A DNA stretch of 64,000 nucleotides from Saccharothrix espanaensis DSM 44229 (lineage in GTDB: Bacteria; Actinomycetota; Actinomycetes; Mycobacteriales; Pseudonocardiaceae), in contig NC_019673.1 of assembly GCF_000328705.1 (NCBI RefSeq), forward strand, positions 930,001 to 994,000, written 5' to 3'. The position numbers and the translations under genes are program-made. The notes beneath the pieces are model-generated. The model saw only the letters and a list, made by a program, of their open reading frames with translations. It ran no database searches and was not told the origin of the DNA. Within the stretch, counting starts at the first letter, position 1. Each line of letters opens with the position of its first letter. Shown here piece by piece: positions 58,227 through 64,000 of the stretch.

Positions 58227-60133
58227 GCACCCTCCTGCTGGCGGCGGTCGTGGCCGCCGCGCTCTACGCGCGGCGGCGGTTCAGACGTGATCCCGACCCC
58301 GACAGCGGGCCCGAGCGGCCCGCGAGCGGCGGGCGGTGGCGGGCGATGGCCGTCGTGGTCGCCATCGTCGGGCTCCAGGCGGTCGTCGGTGCCGCGCCCG
58401 CGTACGCCGCGCCGTGCGGTGAGTCGCCCATCCCGGAACGGCCCGGCTCCGGCATGGTCGGCGCGCTCGACCCGTCGATCGGCAACGGCGTCAAGGACTC
58501 CCCCTACCTGACCTACGGCTACGCGGGCATGGTGTGGCACACCTACCAGGAGAAGTGCCTGGTGCCCAACGCCTCCCCGGTGCTCGACACGTGGGCGGGC
58601 AACCAGCTGTTCAACGTCGGCAAGAACATCGTCGGCGCGACCAACGCCCTGCACTACACCGTCGTCGGCCAGGGGCTGCTCCAGCCGCTGGACAAGGCGG
58701 TGAAGGAGGGCGTGCAGAAGGTCTACGACAACGTCTACCTCCGCTGGTTCGGCCTGGTCGCGCTGGTGCTCGCGGTGCTGATGTTCCGGCAGATCTGGAA
58801 CGGCGACCTGGCCGCGATCAGCAAGCGCGGCCTGTGGGCGCTGGCCGCGATGTGGCTGGCCACCTCGACCCTGGCGCTGCCCCAGTTCTACGACCTGCTG
58901 GACAACACGCTGGTCACCAAGACCTCCGAGATCCAAGCGGGGTTCATCGACGTCGAGGAGGGCAAGGACAGCCTCGACGTCCTGCCGTCCCGGCTGCACG
59001 ACTCGGTGGTCTACCAGAGCTGGCTGCGCGGCGAGTTCGGCTCGCCCGACGCGCCCCAGGCCGCCGAGTTCGGCCCGAAGGCGCTGGCCGCCCAGGCGTG
59101 GACGGTGCAGGAGATCGGCGACCACAAGGACGGCGACCAGAACGCCCTCAACGCCAAGCGCACCGAGTACAAGAACATCTACAACCAGCTCGGCCCCGCG
59201 CAGGCGTCGTTCAGCGGCGAGGCCGGCGGCCGCACCGGCGCCGGGTTCCTGTCGCTGCTCCAGGCGGTCGCGTTCTCGCTGTTCCAGCTCTTCGCCAAGG
59301 CCGCGGTGCTGCTCGCCCAGCTCCTGCTGCGGGTGCTCACCCTGGCCGGCCCGCTGATCGGCCTGGTCGCGCTGCTGCACCACGACCTGCTGCGCAAGGT
59401 CGGCCGCGCGGTCGCCGTCACCGTGTTCAACGTGCTGGTCCTCGCGGTCCTCGCGGGCACCCACGCGCTGCTGCTGCAGGCGATCTTCAACGCCAACGGG
59501 CTCTCGCTGCTGACCCGGACGCTGCTCGGGCTGATGCTGACCCTGGTCTGCTTCATGATCGGCAAACCGCTGCGCCGGATGTGGCAGATGGTGGAGATGT
59601 CGGTCGGCTCGGCGAGCAACGCCCTGCCGATGCGCGGCGGGCTGCTGTCCCGGCTGCGCCGCAAGAAGGACACCGGGCCCTCGCCGCAGGAGGAGTTCTG
59701 GGACACCGTCCGGGACACCGACCCCGACGGCCCCGAGGTGCCGCAGCGCGGGCGCGGCCGGATCCGGCCCGAAGCGGCCAACCCGGTCGTGGCCACCGCG
59801 CACCGGCTCGACCGGACCGGCGGCCCGGTCCCGCTCGACGCGGGCGTGACCGGCTCCGGCCGCGCCGCGCTCCCGGCCGGCGGCCACGACAGCCCGGCCG
59901 CGCTGACGACCGGCCGGTCCCGGGTCGTGGACGCGCCGCCGGTCGCCGATCGCAACTGGGACCGCCTGGACGACGCCGTGCTGGTGCCGTCCCGGGTGCA
60001 CAACGGGTTCTCCCGGATGTCCGACGGCCCGGTCGTGCCGGGTCCGCGGCGAGCGGAGACCGAGGTGGTGGCCGGTCGGCAGGTCCACGTGATCTACCGG
60101 CCCTCGCGCGGACTCGAAGTCAGGGACAGCTGA
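58223..60133 (+). CDS. Polytopic membrane protein, VirB6/TrbL-like position
   Basis: This 636-residue protein begins with two hydrophobic segments, the second (AMAVVVAIVGLQAVVGAAPAYA) resembling a cleaved or retained signal. A ~100-residue external part follows, then spans near 174-190, 205-222, 340-370, 375-395, 405-430 and 435-455, and a hydrophilic Pro/Arg/Gly-rich cytoplasmic tail of ~150 residues. Topology and place after VirB4 fit VirB6/TrbL channel proteins; sequence similarity cannot be judged by eye. ATG 58223 overlaps the VirB4 stop (ATGA), and its stop shares a base with the next start. Confidence 0.8.
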   Translation: MSTLLLAAVVAAALYARRRFRRDPDPDSGPERPASGGRWRAMAVVVAIVGLQAVVGAAPAYAAPCGESPIPERPGSGMVGALDPSIGNGVKDSPYLTYGYAGMVWHTYQEKCLVPNASPVLDTWAGNQLFNVGKNIVGATNALHYTVVGQGLLQPLDKAVKEGVQKVYDNVYLRWFGLVALVLAVLMFRQIWNGDLAAISKRGLWALAAMWLATSTLALPQFYDLLDNTLVTKTSEIQAGFIDVEEGKDSLDVLPSRLHDSVVYQSWLRGEFGSPDAPQAAEFGPKALAAQAWTVQEIGDHKDGDQNALNAKRTEYKNIYNQLGPAQASFSGEAGGRTGAGFLSLLQAVAFSLFQLFAKAAVLLAQLLLRVLTLAGPLIGLVALLHHDLLRKVGRAVAVTVFNVLVLAVLAGTHALLLQAIFNANGLSLLTRTLLGLMLTLVCFMIGKPLRRMWQMVEMSVGSASNALPMRGGLLSRLRRKKDTGPSPQEEFWDTVRDTDPDGPEVPQRGRGRIRPEAANPVVATAHRLDRTGGPVPLDAGVTGSGRAALPAGGHDSPAALTTGRSRVVDAPPVADRNWDRLDDAVLVPSRVHNGFSRMSDGPVVPGPRRAETEVVAGRQVHVIYRPSRGLEVRDS

Positions 60134-60744
60134 TGCCGATCAGGACGAACCGGGGGCGCACGGCGGTCTACCGCCGGCTGTGGGGGTGGCCGTTGCGGTC
60201 GCCCCGGCACCTGGTCGCCACCGTCGTCGGACTCATCGCGCTGGTCGCCACGACCAGCATCGTCTTCGACCACACCGTGGGGTCGAAGTCCGGCGCCGCA
60301 CCCGGTGCCACCACCACCTCCGGCAGACCCACGACGATCGGCGGCGGCAACCAGATCGGCGTGCTGCCGCCCGCCGGCACCACCACGGCGTTGCCGACCA
60401 AAGCACCCAGTCCCACCGCCGCCGCCTCGTCGGCGCCGGTGACGGCCGACGCGCAACTGGTCGCCGAGAGCTGGATCGACGCGTGGCTCAACCACCCGGC
60501 GGGCACCACCAACGCCAAGTGGCTGGGCGGGCTCAAGCCGTGGACGTCGGACGAACTGCTGCCCACGCTGCAGTCGGTCGACCCGGCCAACGTGCCCAAG
60601 GAGATCAAGAGCCCGGTCAAGGCCGTCCGGCCGACCACCGATTCGGTCGATTTCGAAGCCGACCTGGAAACCGGCAAGCTCGTGCTGACCGTGGCCAAGC
60701 TGCCCGAGGGCTGGCGCGTGCACAAGTACAGCAGGGTGGGTTGA
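60133..60744 (+). CDS. Conjugation-type membrane protein, VirB8/TcpC-like
   Basis: The 203-residue product has one membrane span (LVATVVGLIALVATTSIVF, residues ~27-45), a Thr/Pro/Ala-rich spacer and an external domain (QLVAESWIDAWLNHPAG...WRVHKYSRVG) with the helix-plus-sheet pattern of NTF2-like VirB8/TcpC domains. These bridge the inner-membrane channel and outer parts in type IV secretion of Gram-positives. It shares a base with the preceding stop (TGATG), and the hydrolase gene starts one base after its own stop. Confidence 0.75.
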   Translation: MPIRTNRGRTAVYRRLWGWPLRSPRHLVATVVGLIALVATTSIVFDHTVGSKSGAAPGATTTSGRPTTIGGGNQIGVLPPAGTTTALPTKAPSPTAAASSAPVTADAQLVAESWIDAWLNHPAGTTNAKWLGGLKPWTSDELLPTLQSVDPANVPKEIKSPVKAVRPTTDSVDFEADLETGKLVLTVAKLPEGWRVHKYSRVG

Positions 60745-60745
60745 G

Positions 60746-61744
60746 ATGCTGAAGATCGCGCTGGTCGTCGCGGCGGTGGCCGCCGTGGTCGCGGTGACCG
60801 TGACCAACGGCGTCTCCACCGTGGTCAACAACACCACACCCGACGAGAGCGTCGGCATCCGCAACGTCGGCTGCAACGCGTCCATCGGCCCGTGGGAGGG
60901 CGGCGGCGCGGAGAAGGGCCGCAACGACGCGAGCCGGCTCAACGAGGAGCAGCGCGGCACCGTCGCCAAGATCATCTCCATCGGGCAGGAGCGCAAGCTC
61001 CCGCCGCTGGCGTGGCAGATCGCGATCCAGGCGGGCATGACCGAGTCCGGGCTGCGCAGCCTCGACTACGGCGACCGCGACTCGCTGGGCATCTTCCAGA
61101 TGCGCCCGTCGATGGGCTGGGGCTCACCCGCCCAGGTCACCGACCCGGTGTACGCGATCAACAAGTTCTACGACGTGCTGGTCAACGTCCCCGACTGGGA
61201 GGACCGGCGGCCCGGCGAGTCGGCGCAGGCCGTGGAGCGCTCGGCGTTCCCCGACCGGTACCACAACTGGGAGGCGATGGCCGCGTTCCTCATCGGCGAC
61301 CTCGGCGACGTGGTCGACCCGGCGGGCTGCGGCCAGGCCGTCGGCCAGTTCCTGCTCGCCTCCGGGGCCGCGGCCACCGCGATCGAGTTCACCAAGCAGC
61401 AGTTGGGCGAGCCGTACCTGTGGGGCGGCAACGGCCCCGACCAGTGGGACTGCTCGGGCATCCTGGTCAAGGCGTTCGCCGAGGCCGGGGTGAAGATCCC
61501 GCGCGTCGCGAACGACCAGTACGTGGCCGGTGGCGCGCACTTGCCCGTGCGCGAGGCCAAAGCAGGTGATTTGATCTTCTGGGCGACCAACCCGGCCAAC
61601 CCGGTCACGGTGCACCACGTGGCCATGTACCTGGGCAACGACGAGTACATCCACGCCCCCCAGACCGGGGACGTGGTGAAGATCAGCAAGGTCAAGTGGG
61701 ACTACCACGAGTTGATGCCGCTGGCCGTCCGGCCGGGCGTGTAG
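60746..61744 (+). CDS. Bifunctional cell-wall hydrolase: lysozyme-like plus NlpC/P60 domain
   Basis: This 332-residue protein has an N-terminal membrane anchor or signal (IALVVAAVAAVVAVTVT), a lysozyme-like transglycosylase part with MTESGLR (catalytic Glu) and SLGIFQMRPSMGWG, and a C-terminal NlpC/P60 endopeptidase with Cys236 in WDCSG and His291 in HHVAMYLG. It can cut both glycan strands and peptides, the VirB1-like role of opening the wall for a secretion channel. It lies one base after the VirB8-like gene. ATG 60746. Confidence 0.92.
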   Translation: MLKIALVVAAVAAVVAVTVTNGVSTVVNNTTPDESVGIRNVGCNASIGPWEGGGAEKGRNDASRLNEEQRGTVAKIISIGQERKLPPLAWQIAIQAGMTESGLRSLDYGDRDSLGIFQMRPSMGWGSPAQVTDPVYAINKFYDVLVNVPDWEDRRPGESAQAVERSAFPDRYHNWEAMAAFLIGDLGDVVDPAGCGQAVGQFLLASGAAATAIEFTKQQLGEPYLWGGNGPDQWDCSGILVKAFAEAGVKIPRVANDQYVAGGAHLPVREAKAGDLIFWATNPANPVTVHHVAMYLGNDEYIHAPQTGDVVKISKVKWDYHELMPLAVRPGV

Positions 61745-61767
61745 ATCGTGTGAGGGAGGCACCACCG

Positions 61768-62277
61768 ATGTTCACCCCCGACCCCATCCAGCGCCACGCC
61801 GGACCACCCGCGTCCAGCACCCCGCTGCGGGACTACCTGTCGTCCCTGCCGCCCGGCGTGGACGGCACGTACGCCGTGCTGCCGCGGTCGCTGGTCGAGG
61901 CGATGCCGCTGCCGTGGCAGCAGCAGATGACCCACCTGATGGCGGAGTTCCACCGCTCGTTCGCCCACCTGGGCTGGCCGGTCTACCGGGTCATCCCGTC
62001 CCGCCGGGAGCGCCTGGTCGACCTCGACGAGGAGCAGCTGGCCGAGGTCGGCGCGATCATGGAGATCGACGCGGACGGCGAGCTGGTCTACCGCGACCGC
62101 ACCGGGACCCGGATCGAGGACCCGGAGAACCGGGTGGTCCTGGTGTCGGTGCTGGACCCGATCCCGGGCGACTACGCCAACGCCAACCAGAACACCCCGG
62201 CGCGCGGGTTCCCGGTGCCCCAGCAGCAGCACCCGCACTCCGGCCCCCTGCCGGTGCAGGCGCCGCACCAGCGCTGA
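61768..62277 (+). CDS. T4SS-operon accessory protein, unknown
   Basis: This 169-residue soluble protein has no signal peptide or membrane span. The middle part (LPWQQQMTHLMAEFHRSFAH through YRVIPSRRERL) looks folded, and the C-terminus is rich in Pro, Gln and His. It is the last gene of the co-directional run, 23 bases after the hydrolase gene, so a link to the secretion-like system is likely but its role is unknown. ATG 61768 has GGGAGG eight bases upstream and is preferred to an earlier in-frame start inside the previous gene. Confidence 0.75.
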   Translation: MFTPDPIQRHAGPPASSTPLRDYLSSLPPGVDGTYAVLPRSLVEAMPLPWQQQMTHLMAEFHRSFAHLGWPVYRVIPSRRERLVDLDEEQLAEVGAIMEIDADGELVYRDRTGTRIEDPENRVVLVSVLDPIPGDYANANQNTPARGFPVPQQQHPHSGPLPVQAPHQR

Positions 62278-62534
62278 CCGGGACGGCGGCCCCCGTCGCC
62301 CGCGGGGCCGCCCCACCGTTCGGGTGATCTACGCGGGACGACGTGCGGTGACGGCGTTCCCGTCGCTCGGGTGGGCATGGAACCCCACCGCACCACCCGC
62401 CTGACGACCTGGCTCCGAACCCTGCGCCCGCGGGCCCTCCAGCCCTGCCGCACGACGGAGTCCTGCCTCGGCGCCCGGCTGTTCCGGCGTCCCGGAACGG
62501 GTGATAAGCGGGTTCGGCACTGCGCGTCGCGGGG

Positions 62535-63170
62535 ATGAGGCGCACCCTGGTCGCCATGGCGCACTTCGAGGCTAGTCCGGGTGGCACGCCTGGTCCGACG
62601 CAGTCGCTCGCGGCGCTCGGCCAGTCGAAGGGGCTGCGGGTCACGTTCGGCGTGATCACCGTGCTGATCGGGCTGCTGGTGCTGATCTGGCCCGGCCTCA
62701 CGATCCTCACCGCGGCCGTGCTCTTCGGCGTCCAACTGCTGATCACCGGCGTGTTCTGGCTGGTCAGCACGTTCACGACGGACGGCGCGGGCACCGGTCA
62801 ACGGGTCCTGTTCGCGGTCGCCGGGCTGCTGTCGCTGCTCGCGGGCATCCTGTGCCTGCGCGCCCCGTTCCAGACCATCGCCGTCCTGGCGCTGCTGCTG
62901 GGCGCGATCTGGGTCGTCGGCGGCGTCGCCGAGATCTTCCACGGGTTCGGCACCAGCGGCTGGGCGGTGTTCTCCGGCGTGGTCACGGTCATCGCCGGCA
63001 TCGTCGTCCTGGTCGCCCCGCTGTCCAGCATGGTCGCGCTCGCCTGGCTGTTCGGCATCACGCTGCTCGTGCTCGGCATCCTGAGCATCGCGGCCGCCGT
63101 GTCCGACGGCCGTGCCCCCGCGCCGAAGACGTCCGCGGATCACACCACCGGCCACGCCGCCCCCGCGTAG
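62535..63170 (+). CDS. DUF308 (HdeD-like) membrane protein
   Basis: A 211-residue protein of six membrane segments arranged in pairs (VTFGVITVLIGLLVLIWPG, ILTAAVLFGVQLLITGVFWLV, VLFAVAGLLSLLAGILCL, ...). The repeated pattern G-x-L-x-x-x-x-G-x-x-x-L-x-x-P of DUF308/HdeD proteins is visible. HdeD is linked to acid resistance in enteric bacteria; in actinomycetes the role is unknown. ATG 62535 is used, but ATG 62556 (seven residues shorter) is equally possible, since neither has a good ribosome binding site. It converges on the NAD synthetase gene. Confidence 0.88.
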   Translation: MRRTLVAMAHFEASPGGTPGPTQSLAALGQSKGLRVTFGVITVLIGLLVLIWPGLTILTAAVLFGVQLLITGVFWLVSTFTTDGAGTGQRVLFAVAGLLSLLAGILCLRAPFQTIAVLALLLGAIWVVGGVAEIFHGFGTSGWAVFSGVVTVIAGIVVLVAPLSSMVALAWLFGITLLVLGILSIAAAVSDGRAPAPKTSADHTTGHAAPA

Positions 63171-63173
63171 CAC

Positions 63174-63222
63174 CACGCACGTCGGCCGGGCCTCCGCGCT
63201 GGAGGCCCGGCCGACGTGCGTG
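63174..63222. terminator. Strong bidirectional terminator hairpin
   Basis: A perfect 22-bp stem (63174-63195 with 63201-63222) closes a 5-base loop GCGCT. It lies between the convergent DUF308 and NAD synthetase genes, four bases after the DUF308 stop. Confidence 0.92.
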
Positions 63223-63236
63223 TCGACGTGCGGGTC

Positions 63237-64000
63237 TCAGCCCTCGCGCCACCCGCTCGTGATGGGCAGCCGGCGGTCACGGCCGAACGCCTTGAACGTG
63301 ATCTTCGTGCCCGGCGGGTACTGCCGCCGCTTGTACTCGGCGCGGTCGACCATCCGCAGCACCTTGTCGACCAGCTCCGCCGCGAACCCCGCCGCGATCA
63401 GGTCGTGGTAGCCCTTGTCGCCCTCGACGTAGTCGTCCAGCACGGCGTCGAGCAGCTCGTAGTCCGGCAGCGAGTCCGCGTCGACCTGGCCCGGCCGCAG
63501 CTCCGCCGACGGCGGCTTGCTGATCGAGTTCTCCGGGATCGGCGGCAGCTCGCCCAACTTCTCCGCCTGCGCGTTGCGCCACCGCGCCAGGTCCCACACC
63601 AGCGTCTTCAACACGTCCTTGATCGGCGCGAACCCGCCCACCGCGTCGCCGTAGATCGTCGAGTAGCCGACCGCGAGCTCGGTCTTGTTGCCGGTCGCGA
63701 GCACCAGGTGGCCGTGCTGGTTGGACAGCCCCATCAGCGTCACGCCCCGGCAGCGCGCCTGCACGTTCTCCTCGGCCAGCCCGGTCAGCCCGAGCTGCCC
63801 GACGAACACCTGCACCATGTCCGCGATCGGCTGCACCTCGTAGTGCACACCGGTCCGCTGCACCAGGTCGTAGGCGTCGGACTTCGAGTGGTCCGACGAA
63901 TAAACCGACGGCATCGACACGCCGTAGACCGAATCGGCACCCAGCGCGTCCACGGCCAACGCCGCCACCACCGCCGAGTCGATCCCGCCCGACAGCCCCA
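63237..64000 (-). CDS. nadE: NAD(+) synthetase, C-terminal part (gene cut by window edge)
   Basis: The minus-strand frame is open to the right edge, giving ~254 residues of the synthetase domain. The ATP-binding P-loop SGGIDS lies at the edge (near 63975-63992), followed by GLSNQHGHLVLATGNKTELAVGY (shorter key part: TGNKTE) with substrate-binding residues and YGDAVGG. It ligates ammonia to nicotinic acid adenine dinucleotide. The long C-terminal extension and ENVQARCRG are typical for the glutamine-dependent form, whose glutaminase domain would lie beyond the window. A strong terminator follows the gene. Confidence 0.95.
   Translation of the reverse strand, partial: GLSGGIDSAVVAALAVDALGADSVYGVSMPSVYSSDHSKSDAYDLVQRTGVHYEVQPIADMVQVFVGQLGLTGLAEENVQARCRGVTLMGLSNQHGHLVLATGNKTELAVGYSTIYGDAVGGFAPIKDVLKTLVWDLARWRNAQAEKLGELPPIPENSISKPPSAELRPGQVDADSLPDYELLDAVLDDYVEGDKGYHDLIAAGFAAELVDKVLRMVDRAEYKRRQYPPGTKITFKAFGRDRRLPITSGWREG

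Noticed and set aside
55245-60088. Long minus-strand frames opposite the VirB4 and membrane-protein genes
   Set aside because: They show no domain, are rich in Arg/His/Val/Leu shadows and lie exactly antisense to genes with good start sites and motifs.
1-64000. tRNA genes, CRISPR arrays, insertion sequences, integrases, att sites, prophage genes
   Set aside because: Intergenic regions were read for tRNA-like cloverleaf ends, regularly spaced repeats and transposase or integrase motifs; none was seen. Very divergent cases could be missed by eye.

Overview
The window is very GC-rich (roughly 70% or more by eye), with GTG starts, 4-bp start/stop overlaps and dense gene packing. This points to an actinomycete, and the gene content fits the Pseudonocardiales (Saccharothrix/Lentzea/Actinosynnema/Amycolatopsis type). 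This placement is inferred from gene order and style, not from a marker tree. No tRNA, CRISPR array, transposase, integrase or phage gene was seen. One RNA gene, the RNase P RNA, is clear.

Layout. Positions 1-19.7 kb hold a conserved block whose order matches, as I recall it, the Mycobacterium tuberculosis Rv3198c-Rv3209 neighbourhood: TetR regulator, DUF3152 metalloprotease-like protein, moeZ, a TIGR02569 kinase-like protein, an alkyltransferase-like (ATL) protein, an alpha/beta hydrolase, the AdnA-AdnB helicase-nuclease pair and a TrkA-type potassium channel. A pirin, a TPR protein, a GH18 protein, a DoxX-like protein and an M20 peptidase are mixed in. Positions 20-31 kb hold a two-component system, two tandem secreted zinc metallopeptidases, a DUF2207 membrane protein, two M16 peptidases and nudC, the next member of the mycobacterial block, here displaced by about 10 kb. 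Positions 31.6-33.4 kb hold a MarR/NAD(P)-binding protein pair and a ROK regulator. Positions 33.5-40.3 kb hold an operon for three parts of a type II Wadjet (JetA-JetB-JetC, SMC-like) defence system, with no JetD nuclease beside it.

Positions 40.3-51.5 kb hold a second mycobacterial-like block (compare Rv2228c-Rv2236c): cobD, SURF1, a low-molecular-weight phosphatase coupled to a fructosamine-kinase-family gene, a polyprenyl synthase, a CobC-like aminotransferase, NIF3, a zinc-ribbon coiled-coil protein, RNase H/phosphatase and rnpB. CobD, the aminotransferase and the phosphatase domain together could supply the aminopropanol arm and lower-ligand steps of cobalamin synthesis. Positions 51.7-54.2 kb hold a large secreted protein with a TTA codon, a PNPOx-like protein and a putative ribbon-helix-helix protein. 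Positions 54.6-62.3 kb hold a seven-gene type IV secretion-like operon (small membrane protein, PrgI-like, VirB4 ATPase, polytopic membrane protein, VirB8/TcpC-like, lysozyme plus NlpC/P60 hydrolase, accessory protein) without relaxase or coupling protein. The window ends with a DUF308 protein, a strong terminator and the C-terminal part of NAD synthetase.

Structures not explained by genes: (i) two inverted copies of a ~100-bp element (466-565, 4816-4914) that fold into near-identical 32-bp-stem, 9-nt-loop hairpins with identical loops and flanks but different, still complementary, stems; (ii) two inverted copies of a 42-bp composite site (22336-22377, 26775-26816) made of a perfect LexA-type palindrome plus a second conserved block at fixed spacing; (iii) an 18-bp minisatellite between adnA and adnB; (iv) a 38-aa membrane microprotein gene with its own promoter-like sequence.
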